Shown in pieces: positions 35,367-45,214 of a DNA stretch of 64,000 bases; the first letter of the stretch is position 1; every line of letters begins with the position of its first letter. The stretch is taken from positions 532,691-596,690 of the forward strand of contig JADJYE010000030.1 in NCBI GenBank assembly GCA_016719945.1. Direction: 5' to 3'. Origin of the DNA: Polyangiaceae bacterium. GTDB lineage: Bacteria; Myxococcota_A; Polyangia; Polyangiales; Polyangiaceae. Both the position numbers and the translations under genes were made by a program. Under the pieces are notes generated by a model, which was given only the letters and a program-made list of their open reading frames with translations, was not told the origin of the DNA and made no database searches.

Positions 35367-36341
35367 ATGAACCGCCCGAAGTTCAGCCCCGATGCCCTGA
35401 AGCTCGACGCCGAGGCCGTCTCCTCGAAGATCGAGGAGTCCATTCGCTCTCAAGTGCTGGGGGAGCTGCGCAGGCGCGGCGCGGTCGTCGGCCTCTCCGG
35501 CGGCATCGACAGCTCGGTCGTCGGCGCGCTGTGTGCGCGCGCGCTCGGCAAAGAGAAGGTGTTCGGCATCTTCATGCCCGAGCGGCACTCCTCGGACGAC
35601 GCCCTCCGCCTCGGTGCAGAGCTCGCTACTGCGTTCGGGATCCCGGCGGCGACTGAAGATATCGCCCCCGCGCTCGCGGCGCTCGGCTGCTACGAGCGCC
35701 AGCACGAGGCGATCCGAATGGTGTTGCCGGAGTTCGGTGACGGGTGGCGCTTCAAGCTGACGATCCCGAGCATCCTCGACTCGGACCGCCTCAACGTCAC
35801 GTACCTCACGGTGCAGACGCCCTCCGGGGAGTCGCGTCGCGTGCGGCTCAGCCACCAGGCCTACCTGCAGATCGTCGCGGCGACGAACTTCAAGCAGCGC
35901 GTCCGCACGATGAGCGCGTACTACCACGCAGACCGACTCAATTTCGCGGTCGCGGGCACGCCGAACCGCCTGGAGTACGACCAGGGCTTCTTCGTCAAGG
36001 GTGGCGACGGCCTCGCCGATATCAAGCCCATCGCTCACCTCTACAAGACGCAGGTGTACGCCCTCGCCGCTCACATCGGCGTGCCGGAGGAGATCCGCAA
36101 GCGCCCGCCCACGACCGACACGTTCTCGCTCCCTCAGGGGCAAGACGAGTTCTACTTCGCGCTCCCCTACGACAAGATGGACCTCTGCCTGCTCGGCTTC
36201 AACCAGGAGGCGCCGGCCGAAGAGGTCGCCGAGCACATCGGGCTCACGGCCGACCAGGTCCGGCGCATCTACCGAGATATCGAGGCGAAGCGCCGCGTGG
36301 CCAAGTACCTCCACAGCCCGCCGCTGCTCGTTGTGGAGTGA
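35367..36341 (+). CDS. nadE: NAD synthase (ammonia-dependent type)
   Basis: 324-residue cytosolic enzyme making NAD from deamido-NAD with ATP. PP-loop SGGIDSS is at 44-50. The NAD-site segment AVAGTPNRLEYDQGFFVKGGDGLADIKPIAHLYKTQVY is followed by RPPTTDTFSLPQGQDEFYF. There is no N-terminal glutaminase, so ammonia must come from elsewhere. A roughly 50-residue insert (WRFKLTIPSILDSDRL...) makes it longer than the E. coli enzyme. It converges on the next gene, whose last base is at 36342. Confidence 0.93.
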   Translation: MNRPKFSPDALKLDAEAVSSKIEESIRSQVLGELRRRGAVVGLSGGIDSSVVGALCARALGKEKVFGIFMPERHSSDDALRLGAELATAFGIPAATEDIAPALAALGCYERQHEAIRMVLPEFGDGWRFKLTIPSILDSDRLNVTYLTVQTPSGESRRVRLSHQAYLQIVAATNFKQRVRTMSAYYHADRLNFAVAGTPNRLEYDQGFFVKGGDGLADIKPIAHLYKTQVYALAAHIGVPEEIRKRPPTTDTFSLPQGQDEFYFALPYDKMDLCLLGFNQEAPAEEVAEHIGLTADQVRRIYRDIEAKRRVAKYLHSPPLLVVE

Positions 36342-37649
36342 TCAGAGAGAGGCGACTGCCGGGCACGACACCGGGCCGGGCATCCCCATCGCGGAGGCGA
36401 AGGTGCACAGGCGCTTCGCCCGCGCGATCGTCGTCTTGTCGCCGCCCGACAGGCCGGCCTTCGCGGTGCGCTCGGCGTTGTCGGCGAGGCCGATGAGCAC
36501 GTTCTTCGGGACCTCGTCCTTGCGCGCGGTGGCGAGCTTCTGCGCGAGCGGCGAAGGGTCGCTGCGCCGCGCCCACAGCATCGGGTCGGCCATCAGCGCC
36601 TGCCCGTAGGCGGCCTCGAGCCGCGCGTGCGCCGGGGTGTCGCTGCAAGGAAAGCTCGGGTCTTGGGGCCCGACGTCCCCCGGCTCGAGGGTGCGCTTCG
36701 CGACGCGCTCGAGCAGCGCCGCCGTTGCCCCGGCGGTGGCCCGCGTCGCGGCGTCGAGCTCTCCGGCGTCGACGTCGGACGCGAGGTCGGCGCACGCCTG
36801 CGCGCGCGCCCGCACGACCTCCTCGGCCTGGCGCTTGCGCACTTCTTCCTCCTCGCTGGCACGGCGCGTGGCCTCGGCGAGCTCGCGCTCCTGTTTGCAC
36901 GCGTCGAGCTCGCGGTCGACGCGCGCGCGCTGCTTCGCGTTGGCCCACTCGAGGTCGGCCTCGGTGAGCGTCTCGGCGGCGCAGCCGCGCGCGCTCGAGA
37001 CCCTGGCCTCGACCTCGTCGCGCGCGAGGCGCACGTACACGATCGAGGTGGTGATCGCCGACAGCGTGGCGACCACGAGGATCGCGAACACCGTGCGCTT
37101 GAGCTGCCGCCTGCGCAGCGCCGAGTCGAGCCACGTCAGCTCGGCGAGCGCCTGCTCGGTTCGCTCGATCAGATCGGACCACGCGGAGATGTCGCGACCG
37201 AGCTCCCCGAGCGGACCCGAGAGCGCCTTGTCGTGGCGCACCTTGCCCGCCACGCGATCGATGCACAGACCGATGTCGGGCTTCCTGCCGTCGACGGTGA
37301 GCGCCGTGACGACGTCGAGGAACCCCGTGTTGCCTGCGTGCAGCCTCCACGCCGCGACCGCGCGCGGGTGCGAGCTGCGCAGGCGCTCCGCGAGCGCGGA
37401 GATCTGGGAGAGCGGCGCCGCTCGCTCGACGTCTGCGCGCGGTACGCCGACGAGCGCGGCCACCTCGGCGAGGCCGCGCATGAACGCGTCCTCCAGGCCG
37501 TCGGGGGCGAGCTCCTCCAGGCCAGCCTGGATACGGTTGCCGAGCACGCAGCTGGCGGCGTAGTCGATCGGTCCCTTCGCGGCGCGCAAGAACGCCCCCC
37601 CGATGCGGGCACGAGCGCTCGTTGGGCTGCCGGCGGGGCCTCGAGTCAT
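36342..37649 (-). CDS. Hypothetical protein with one transmembrane helix
   Basis: 435 residues from ATG 37649. The N-terminal half is helical and soluble (IDYAASCVLGNRIQAGLEELAPDG, RAVAAWRLHAGNTGFLDVVTAL). One clear helix follows at about 245-265 (VFAILVVATLSAITTSIVYV), then a long charged coiled-coil-like segment rich in Glu/Arg/Ala. The C-terminal part has paired Cys (CADLASD, FPCSDTP, VSCPAV). No domain was recognised. It is divergent from the giant kinase gene, with a structured repeat in the gap; a functional link is possible but unproven. Confidence 0.7.
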   Translation of the reverse strand: MTRGPAGSPTSARARIGGAFLRAAKGPIDYAASCVLGNRIQAGLEELAPDGLEDAFMRGLAEVAALVGVPRADVERAAPLSQISALAERLRSSHPRAVAAWRLHAGNTGFLDVVTALTVDGRKPDIGLCIDRVAGKVRHDKALSGPLGELGRDISAWSDLIERTEQALAELTWLDSALRRRQLKRTVFAILVVATLSAITTSIVYVRLARDEVEARVSSARGCAAETLTEADLEWANAKQRARVDRELDACKQERELAEATRRASEEEEVRKRQAEEVVRARAQACADLASDVDAGELDAATRATAGATAALLERVAKRTLEPGDVGPQDPSFPCSDTPAHARLEAAYGQALMADPMLWARRSDPSPLAQKLATARKDEVPKNVLIGLADNAERTAKAGLSGGDKTTIARAKRLCTFASAMGMPGPVSCPAVASL

Positions 37650-37694
37650 CGGGCGAGAGCGGATAGTCACCTGGCTCGCCGGGTGGATCATCAA

Positions 37695-37781
37695 CAATTC
37701 TTTTTCTCGCGCGCCCGCTGGCGCAGGTCCCTTCGGTTTGCTCGCGGCTGAGCGCGAGCAAACCGGCGCGAGATCGAATTG
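37695..37781. repeat. Structured intergenic repeat, single copy
   Basis: Bounded by CAATTC and GAATTG. It contains CTCGCGCGCCCGCTGGCGC, the core CCCTTCGG, and a perfect 12-bp hairpin, GGTTTGCTCGCG-GCTGAG-CGCGAGCAAACC (37735-37764), followed by CCGGCGCGAG, which pairs with the start. The same layout with different stem bases recurs twice at 60249-60419. Confidence 0.75.
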
Positions 37782-37858
37782 TTTCGAGCGCGAATCGACG
37801 GGTGGAGGCGAGGTCCTTCGCTCGGCGCGCTGCGAGGAGCGGTATCCTTAGCTCGACG

Positions 37859-40800
37859 ATGGCCGTGTCTCGATCGCGCCCCGGTGACCCCGCTGCACCG
37901 TCGAGCTTGGGTGAGCTCGAGCCGGGGCACGTCCTCGATGGTCGATACCGGCTGCTCGGTCGCATCGGGCACGGCGGCTTCGGGGACGTGTGGCGCGCGG
38001 TGGAGCTGTTGCACGACGGCGCGCCGCTTCGCGAGGTCGCGCTCAAGATCCTCGCGCCGCAGTTCGTCGACGCAGATTGGGCCGAGGAGGCCAAGCTGCT
38101 CGCCTCGTTCAGCCATCCGGCCCTTGTCACGATCTACGCGGCGGGCATGCTCGAGTCCCTGGGCGCCCCCTTCGTCGCGATGGAGCTCTTGATCGGGCAG
38201 ACGCTCGCCGAGCACCTCAAGCGCGACGGGCGTCTGCCGTGGCGGGTCGCGCTCCGCTTCGCGCGCTCCATCTCCCAGGCGCTCGACGTGATCCACGGGC
38301 GCGGGGTGGTCCACCTCGATCTCAAGCCGGCCAACGTCTTCGTCACGGCCGACGGCAACGTGAAGGTGCTCGACTTCGGCATCTCGCGCGGCGGGGCGGG
38401 TCGCAAAGACACCGCGCCCGACCCCGCGCCGTCCGCGCCTCAGCAGTCGGCGATGTCGACGGCGGTCTTCCTCGCCGAGTCGGGGGACCCGTTCGGCCCG
38501 ACCCAGCGCGCGGCCGAGGGCTCGTCGACGTCGGAGCGCTCGTCCGGCAAGGTCGTCGTCGGGACGCCGGGGTTCGTCGCGCCGGAGGTGCTCCAGAAGG
38601 GGGAGCCCACGATGCTCGCGGACGCCTACGCGCTCGGCGTGACCCTCGCGGTGCTCGCGACCGGGCGCCTCCCTCAGCAGATCGAGGGCGAGGAGCCCGG
38701 CGATCTCGCGCCCGCGGAGCACTACCACACGTACCTGATCGAGCTCCGCGACGCGACGCTGCGAGGTCAGCTGCGCGACCTCGCGGCGCAGGGCCTGCCT
38801 CGCGGCGTCGTCGCGCTGGTCGAGCGTCTGTGCGCGGTCGACCCGGCCCGCCGGCAGGTCACTTCGGGGGGCCTGTTCGCGGTCGTCGACGAGGTGTGGC
38901 AGCGCCCGCACGGGGCCCCTGCATCGCCCTACCCGGGGCCCGCGGCGTTCTCGCCGCTGCACGAGGGGTTCCTCTTCGGTCGCGAGCAAGAGCAACAGCG
39001 GATGCTCCGGCACCTGTCGTTCGAAGGGGCGCTCGTGATCGCCGGGCCGAGCGGCTCGGGCAAGACGTCCTTCGTCCGTGCGTCCCTCGTCCCGGAGCTG
39101 GCCAAGGAGCCGCTCGACGGGCGCTGGGACGTGCGCGCGGTCGTCGTCTCGGCGGCAGAGGGGCCCGACCGCGCGCTGCAAGACGCGCTCGTGGGGCTCG
39201 GGGTCGGCGAGCCGCCCGCCGGCGGCGCAGAGGCGTTCGACGCGCTGGTGGCGGCCTTCGAGCCGGTCGACGAGGGCGGGGCCTCTCGCGTGAGCGCGCT
39301 GCTGGTGATCGATGACTTTCATGCAATCGTCGCGCGCGACGACAAGTCGCGAGTCGTCGCGTTCGTCGAGCGCGCGCTGTCGGCGGGGAGGCGCGACGGG
39401 GTGCGGGTCGTCCTGGTGATGGACCAGGAGGCGGTGGACGACGTCGTCGCGCTCTCGGGGGGCCTCGAGGCGCTGCCCGGGATGGTCCGCTATCTGGCTC
39501 CGGTGTCCGAGACCGCGGCTCGTGACATCGCGATCGAGCCCGCTCGCCTCGCGGGGCTGCCGGTCGCTCGCGCCGACGAGCTCGCGCGGGTCGTCGGGGC
39601 CGAGCTCTCCCGCGGCGGCTCGCCTCTGCCGAACGTCGCGCTGTTCCTCGCGGCCTGCGCGAGAGAGGCGACGCGCGGGGCCTCGAAGGCGCCGGCTCCG
39701 CGGCTCGATCCCGCGTCCGTGCTGCACCAGCACGCCGACGCTGCGTACGAGCGTTTGGCCGACGACGCGGAGCGCGCGCTCGAGATCCTGCTCTGCCTCA
39801 CGACCTCCGACGGCACGCCGATCCGAGCGAGCGTCGCGTCGATCGCCGAGCGCCTCGGGCCACCGCGCCTCGAGCCCTTGGTCGAACGGCTGAAGCGTGA
39901 GCGCCTCGTCCGCACCCGCGGCGACGAGATCGAGCTCGGGCACCCGGCGCTCGCGGCGTGGCCGAGGCTCGCGAGCGCGCGCTTGGAGGCGATGGACCAG
40001 ATCGCCCTCGAGGAGCGAATCGCGGAGGCCGCGCTCGCCTGGGAGCGCGCCGGCTACGCGGCCGCTTACCTCGCGCCGCCGGATCTGCTGGCTGAGATCG
40101 ATCGGCGCGGGACACGCCGCGGTCAAACGGGGCTCGAGCAGCAGCTGATCGCGGCGTCGAGGCGCAGGCGGTGGCGCCTGCGCGCCATCCAGCTCGCGGC
40201 CCTCGTGCTGGCGCTCGTCGTCGTTTCGGCGGGCTATGTGTACAAGCTTCGGCTCGACGAGCAGCGACAGGCCGCCCTCGAGAAGGAGCGCGAGGCCCAA
40301 GCCGAGGCGCGGCGTGTCGGCCTCGTCGCCCGGGCGCGGCAGAGCAGCGACCCGTACGCGCGGGCCGCTTACCTCGTGGCCGCGATCAAGGCGGGCGCGG
40401 CGGCGCCGGGGCTCTTCGTCGAGCTCCTCGGCGCGACCCACAACCTGCCGCCGGGGCGCTTCCTCTCGCTCGCGCCGCTCGAGGACGTGCGCATGCCGTG
40501 GGACGAGCGATGGGTCGTCGGGCGCTCTCCGGCCGGGACGCTGGTGGTGTTCGATCTGTGGTCGAAGGGCGGGGAGTCGGACGTCTTCGAGCACCTCGAC
40601 GTCGACGTGGACCCGGCCAACGCGAGCACCGTCTTCCGCCGTCCGGCGCGCCTCGAGCTCTCGTTCGGCGAGCCGATCGTCGAGACGGTGGCCCTCTCGT
40701 ACGACACGGCGCTGCTCGTCCTCACCGCCGACGGCGCCCTGCGGGTGCTGCGCTTCGACGAATACGGGCGGGTGAGCGTGGCGGCGGTCGCCCCGATCGA

Positions 40801-42457
40801 CTGCCGAGGCGAGGTGGCCGCGGCCGAGACCGCGCCGGTCGTCGCTTGCTTCTCGGGCGACGGGATCGATCTCTGGGACATGGACAGCGGGGAGACCTCG
40901 CGGGTCGAGGAGCAAGCCGCGTTCGCGCTCTCGCCCGACGGCGCGCAGCTCGCCACCTGGTCGGGCCCAGAGGTCGTCGTGCACCGAGCGTTCAGCGATG
41001 CGGCCCCCGAGCGCGCGTTCCTCAGCGAAGACGTGCGGCTCGTGTCGTTCAGCCCGCAGGGCGAGGCCGCGGCGGTCCTCACCGACGCTGGGCTGATGGT
41101 CGTCGACTCGAGCGACCCCGCGCGCACCCTGTTCGCGGCCAAGGCGCCGGAGGAGGCGGCGGCGATCGTGTGGGACGCGGGTGGCCTCGACGTCGGGGTC
41201 TGCCAGCTCGGAGGGGAGATCGAGTGGACCTACCTCCGGCTGGGCGTGCGTCCCCCGAGCGCGCCGGCCGCGCGCGGCAGGTGCGACCGAGCGTCCGAGC
41301 ACGCGCCCGTGGCGGCGACCTCCCGCTTCGGCCTCGGGCGCCTCGCGATGCGAGACGTCGGCGAGCACTTCTCCCGGGGGGCGTTCGGCCTGACGGCGAG
41401 CCGCTGGCTCTCGCCCACGCTCGTGCTCGCGAGCGCGACGGACGACGGGCTCGAGCGCGTGCTCACGTTCGCCGAGCGAGACGACGCGGGCGCCCGCCCG
41501 CCGGTCGGGCCCGAGGACGGGCTGGCCCGGGTGGTGCGCGTCGGCGACGTCGTGGCCGTGCAGCGGTCGATCACGCGCAAGGAGCACGACGAAGGCGCCG
41601 CGCCGCAGCTCAGGCTGCTCTACGCGAAGAACGGCAAGCGCATCACGTCGACCGCTGGGCACCTGCTCGGTGGCTGTGGAGACGGCCGCATCTTGTACTT
41701 CAGACCGGAAGACGAGCAGTACGATGTCCGCGAGCTGCGCCTGAACGCGAGCGTGGCCCGGGTGCCGAGGGACCCGGGCTTCGTGGTCGGGGCCAGCCCC
41801 TCCTGCCGGACCCTCTACGTGCAACGCCTCGACGGGACGATCGTCGCCCACGATCTGACGGGGTCGCGCGCCGAGCCGCGGACGGTCGGCACGCTCACCG
41901 GCTACGTCTTCGACGTCGAGCCGACGTCCCGCGCGGCGCGAGGCGGACCCGGGCTGATCCTCGCCGCGTCCAACGGCGAGATCGTGACCATCGGCGAGAG
42001 CGCAGACGAGCTCGAGCGCGTCGCGTCGGCCAAGCCTCGCGCGTCGGCGATCGCCGAGGGCCCGAGCGGCGCGGAGGTGCTGTTCGCGGACGTGACGGGC
42101 GTCTACGTCGCCGCGGCGCGCACGGAGCCGAGGCAGCTGTTGCCTCCGCGCGTCGGCGCGCCCTGGGAGGACCTCCTGCTCACGACGGACGGACGCGCGG
42201 TCGCCGCCGTCTCCTCCGCCGAGATCGGCGTCGTGGATCTCGACGCGGGCGCCGTCGCGGCCACCGTGCCGATCACCGGTATGACCCGCCTCGCGCGCTG
42301 GGGAGACGCCGGCCCCGTGCTCGCGTTCGCTCCCGATATCGACGGCGTCGCCCACGGCATGTTGATCCCCTTCGGGGCCGCGAACATCGACGCCGTCGGC
42401 GCCCTCGCGTCGAACCTCCGCGTCGACGAGGCGGGCAACCTCGCGCTCAAGCAGTAG
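37859..42457 (+). CDS. Ser/Thr kinase fused to STAND-type NTPase and C-terminal propeller-like domain
   Basis: 1532 residues from ATG 37859. A kinase domain comes first: GHGGFG at 37-42, Lys63, HLDLKPAN at 152-159, DFG at 172-174, GTPGFVAPE. The HRD Arg is Leu, so it is a non-RD kinase. Next, YPGPAAFSPLHEGFLFGREQ and the P-loop GPSGSGKTS near 397 mark an nSTAND1-type NTPase, with Walker-B-like LLVIDDFH and a winged-helix-like end. One transmembrane helix lies near 777-797. The last 700 residues are beta-rich repeats with WD/propeller character (VVVFDLWSKGG, ALSPDGAQLATWSG). It is probably a membrane-linked sensor that couples ligand detection to phosphorylation. Confidence 0.88.
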   Translation: MAVSRSRPGDPAAPSSLGELEPGHVLDGRYRLLGRIGHGGFGDVWRAVELLHDGAPLREVALKILAPQFVDADWAEEAKLLASFSHPALVTIYAAGMLESLGAPFVAMELLIGQTLAEHLKRDGRLPWRVALRFARSISQALDVIHGRGVVHLDLKPANVFVTADGNVKVLDFGISRGGAGRKDTAPDPAPSAPQQSAMSTAVFLAESGDPFGPTQRAAEGSSTSERSSGKVVVGTPGFVAPEVLQKGEPTMLADAYALGVTLAVLATGRLPQQIEGEEPGDLAPAEHYHTYLIELRDATLRGQLRDLAAQGLPRGVVALVERLCAVDPARRQVTSGGLFAVVDEVWQRPHGAPASPYPGPAAFSPLHEGFLFGREQEQQRMLRHLSFEGALVIAGPSGSGKTSFVRASLVPELAKEPLDGRWDVRAVVVSAAEGPDRALQDALVGLGVGEPPAGGAEAFDALVAAFEPVDEGGASRVSALLVIDDFHAIVARDDKSRVVAFVERALSAGRRDGVRVVLVMDQEAVDDVVALSGGLEALPGMVRYLAPVSETAARDIAIEPARLAGLPVARADELARVVGAELSRGGSPLPNVALFLAACAREATRGASKAPAPRLDPASVLHQHADAAYERLADDAERALEILLCLTTSDGTPIRASVASIAERLGPPRLEPLVERLKRERLVRTRGDEIELGHPALAAWPRLASARLEAMDQIALEERIAEAALAWERAGYAAAYLAPPDLLAEIDRRGTRRGQTGLEQQLIAASRRRRWRLRAIQLAALVLALVVVSAGYVYKLRLDEQRQAALEKEREAQAEARRVGLVARARQSSDPYARAAYLVAAIKAGAAAPGLFVELLGATHNLPPGRFLSLAPLEDVRMPWDERWVVGRSPAGTLVVFDLWSKGGESDVFEHLDVDVDPANASTVFRRPARLELSFGEPIVETVALSYDTALLVLTADGALRVLRFDEYGRVSVAAVAPIDCRGEVAAAETAPVVACFSGDGIDLWDMDSGETSRVEEQAAFALSPDGAQLATWSGPEVVVHRAFSDAAPERAFLSEDVRLVSFSPQGEAAAVLTDAGLMVVDSSDPARTLFAAKAPEEAAAIVWDAGGLDVGVCQLGGEIEWTYLRLGVRPPSAPAARGRCDRASEHAPVAATSRFGLGRLAMRDVGEHFSRGAFGLTASRWLSPTLVLASATDDGLERVLTFAERDDAGARPPVGPEDGLARVVRVGDVVAVQRSITRKEHDEGAAPQLRLLYAKNGKRITSTAGHLLGGCGDGRILYFRPEDEQYDVRELRLNASVARVPRDPGFVVGASPSCRTLYVQRLDGTIVAHDLTGSRAEPRTVGTLTGYVFDVEPTSRAARGGPGLILAASNGEIVTIGESADELERVASAKPRASAIAEGPSGAEVLFADVTGVYVAAARTEPRQLLPPRVGAPWEDLLLTTDGRAVAAVSSAEIGVVDLDAGAVAATVPITGMTRLARWGDAGPVLAFAPDIDGVAHGMLIPFGAANIDAVGALASNLRVDEAGNLALKQ

Positions 42458-42459
42458 CG

Positions 42460-43119
42460 TCAGTCGACGCTGGGCACCTTGGCTCGCACGCGCTGCGGCG
42501 TCGGCAGCTCCACTCGGCTCGGGCCAAACCGGCCGTTCTGCGCCCGAACCACGCGCACCATGCAACGCGCGGCGGGCTCGTGCTCGGGGCGCGCCGCGGT
42601 CGCGCGCACGCTCGAGCGATCGATCACGCCCCGCGGGTCGACGCGGAACTCGAGCTCGATCGACTCGGGCGGCAGGATCTCGCCGTCGTCGTCCCGGCAC
42701 AGCTGGACGAGGTCGAAGTACAGGGTCGCGCGGAGGTCGCGCTCTGCCGATAGCGTCGAGGGCCTGCTCTCGGGCCCGAGCTCCAGCACGCTGACGCCGC
42801 TCGGCGCGGCTGACGCCCCCGGGGTCGTCGACGCCGTCGCCGCGGCTGCCTCCACCCGCGTGCCGATCAAGGAGCTCGCGCCCGTCGGCTGCTCCGCGCG
42901 TCGCTCCTTCGCCCGCGCGAGCACCACCGCCAGCGCGGTAGGATCGAGCTCCGGCGTCGTGCTCGTCCCTTCGGCGGCGGTTCGAGCGGCCGTCTGGGAG
43001 CCAGAGGCGGCCCCTTCGTCGACGCTGTTCGTCGAGCACCCGACCACCAGCCCCGCGAACAGCAGGGCGGGCGCGAAGGGGCGTCGCCTCGCCGAGCGAG
43101 GCTTTGAGCAGGTCGTCAT
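42460..43119 (-). CDS. Lipoprotein with AgmX/TonB-C-like domain
   Basis: 219 residues. Signal PFAPALLFAGLVVGC has a clear lipobox, then a Thr/Ala-rich spacer and a helical charged stretch. The C-terminal part (ESIELEFRVDPRGVIDRSSVRATA...ARCMVRVVRAQNGRFGPSR) matches the TonB-C-like end of AgmX/PglI-type myxobacterial proteins. It converges on the giant kinase gene. Its role may be an envelope adaptor. Confidence 0.72.
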   Translation of the reverse strand: MTTCSKPRSARRRPFAPALLFAGLVVGCSTNSVDEGAASGSQTAARTAAEGTSTTPELDPTALAVVLARAKERRAEQPTGASSLIGTRVEAAAATASTTPGASAAPSGVSVLELGPESRPSTLSAERDLRATLYFDLVQLCRDDDGEILPPESIELEFRVDPRGVIDRSSVRATAARPEHEPAARCMVRVVRAQNGRFGPSRVELPTPQRVRAKVPSVD

Positions 43120-43201
43120 GAGGTCGAATCGCTCCGCAAGCCGAGCGGGCGCGAGGTTACCATGCGGCTCGCTCGGGGACGCGCGCGCCTCCCCTCATCC
43201 C

Positions 43202-45167
43202 ATGCAAGATCCCGAACCGTCGACCCATGTTCCCCCCGGCGTGGCCGGGTCTTGGCGGCTGGTGCGGGAGGTCATCCGGACCTTGATCAAGGAGGACGAG
43301 CGCGGCGGCGGGCGCGCGTTCGGTGCGCGAGCGCTCAGGACGACGATCGTGAGCTCCGTGGCTGGGGCCATGTCGGGGCTGATCCCCGCCTTCGTCGCGC
43401 TCGGGATCGCAGGCGTCGCGAGCGGCGCTGGGCCGTCGCTCGGGCCGCTCACGTTCGCCCATCGGGCGCTCGACGGCGCGCCCAGCTGGGCTTGGGTGAT
43501 CACCAGCCTGCTGCTCGTGACCGGGGCCGTGTCGTTCGGGTTCGTGGCGAGCCGAGGGGCCGCGAGCTTCTCGGCCGACGCCACGGCGTCTCTGCGGCTC
43601 GCGATGATGAGGCGGGTCATCTCCACCTCGCCCCGCACCCTGGACGCCGCGTACGACGACATCACGGCCGCTTCGAAGCCCAAGGCACCAGCGCCCGCTC
43701 CGGGCGCGGCGGGGCCCACCGGGGCGCCCAAGCCGGGCGGGCCGGTGGCGCCCCCGAGGGCCCCCGGGACCGAGGCCGTGAAGCTCGCGGTGCTGCGTGA
43801 CGGGCAAATGGCGAGCGAGCTGATCGTCGCCGCGATCTCGAACCTGCCGCAGACGTTCTTCGCGCTGGTCTTGCTGATCGTCGACATCACCGCGAGCGGC
43901 TCGGGGCTCGCGGCCGGGATGGGCGTCGCCGTCTTCCTGGCCTCGAGGGTCTTCGCCTCGCGAGCCTCGGCGCGCGTCTCCCCACGCGATGGTCGAGCTC
44001 AACAAGAGCGACGCGCTCGCGTTCTCGCAGATCGGCGAGAAGGTCTCGCACCTCGACGATCTGCGGCTCGCCGGCGCGCGCGCCCAGGCGCTCACCGAGG
44101 TCGAGCAGGCGTTGCGCGAGACCGCCGAGAAGCGGCAGCTCGTCGCCAGGGCGACGGCCGTGAGCGGACAGACCGCCAGCCTCGTCGCGACCCTCGCGCC
44201 GCTCGTCGTCCTGCTCTCGCTGTCCGCGACGGGGCAGACCGTCTCGCCTCCAGAGGTGGCGCGGCTGCTGATCGCCCTGCCGCTGGTGATCGCGCGCCTC
44301 GGCGCCGTCGACGCGCTGCGCATCGCGGCCATCGAGAAGCGCCCCGTGCTCGTGTCGGTGCGCGCCATCCTCGCGCTGCCGACGCACCCGAAGGCCGCGC
44401 CGTCGCCGGTCGGCATCGACGCGGTCCGGTCCGGCGAGATCGTCTTCGAGAAGGTCGGCTTCCAGCCTCCAGGTCATCCGCGCCCCATCCTCGAGGACGT
44501 CAGCTTCACCGTGCCGGACGGCGCGGTGGTCGGGCTGTGCGGCGCGAGCGGGAGCGGCAAGAGTACGCTCTTGCGCCTGCTGCTCAGGCTCGATGACCCG
44601 ACCGACGGAACGATCACCGTCGGGGGCGTCGAGCTGTCGCGCCTCGACCCGGCCGATCTGCCGCAGCTCTTCGGCGCGCTCGCCCAAGGGGGCAAGCTCC
44701 TGCCGCGCACGATCCAGGACAACGTCTTGCTCGGCGCGCCGGCGGCAGGCGGCGCGAGCGACGCCGCGAAGCAGGCGCTCGTGACCGCGCAGATCCCAGA
44801 GCTCGCGAGCCCCGAGGGGCTCGAGCGCCGCTTCAACCCTGCGCCCGCGAACCTGTCCGGGGGCGAGCAGCGCCGGGTGCTGCTCGCCCGCGCGCTCGCC
44901 TCGAACGCGAGGGTGCTGGTGCTCGACGAGCCAGAGGCGGGCCTGCCCAAGGCGACCGCCCGCGCGCTCTTCGACGCGGTCCTCGCGCAGCGCGGCGCGC
45001 GCACGGTCGTCACGGTCACGCACGCGCCTGCCGTGCTCGCCTCCACGTTCAACGTCGTGCTCGAGGACGGAAAGCTCGTGGACCAGGGGACCCACGACCA
45101 GCTCCTCGACCGCTGCGACCTCTATCGGACGCTCACCGCCGACAAACCCGACAAGCCCGCGGCGTAG
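43202..45167 (+). CDS. ABC exporter half-transporter (one frameshift)
   Basis: A membrane part with about four to six helices (VSSVAGAMSGLIPAFVALGIAGVA, WAWVITSLLLVTGAVSFGFV, FFALVLLIVDIT) comes first, followed by an ATPase domain. The ATPase has Walker A GASGSGKST, Q-loop GALAQGG, signature LSGGEQRR, Walker B VLVLDEPE and H-loop VTHAP. A Pro/Gly/Ala-rich insert (KAPAPAPGAAGPTGAPKPGG) sits between helices, which is unusual. The frame changes at the CCCC run near 43980; dropping one C reads VSHAMVELNKSDALAF and joins the halves to about 654 residues. It should export a lipid, peptide or drug as a dimer. Confidence 0.82.
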
Positions 45168-45214
45168 CCTTGGGCAGCGCCGCCCCGCCCGAGCTCACGC
45201 GCGCGGCGGGGTGC

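Noticed and set aside
37691..43039. A 1782-codon open frame on the minus strand opposite the giant kinase gene
   Set aside because: It is a shadow of GC-rich codon bias: Arg/Ala/Glu/Asp-rich with no domain, while the plus strand carries a kinase, a P-loop and repeats.
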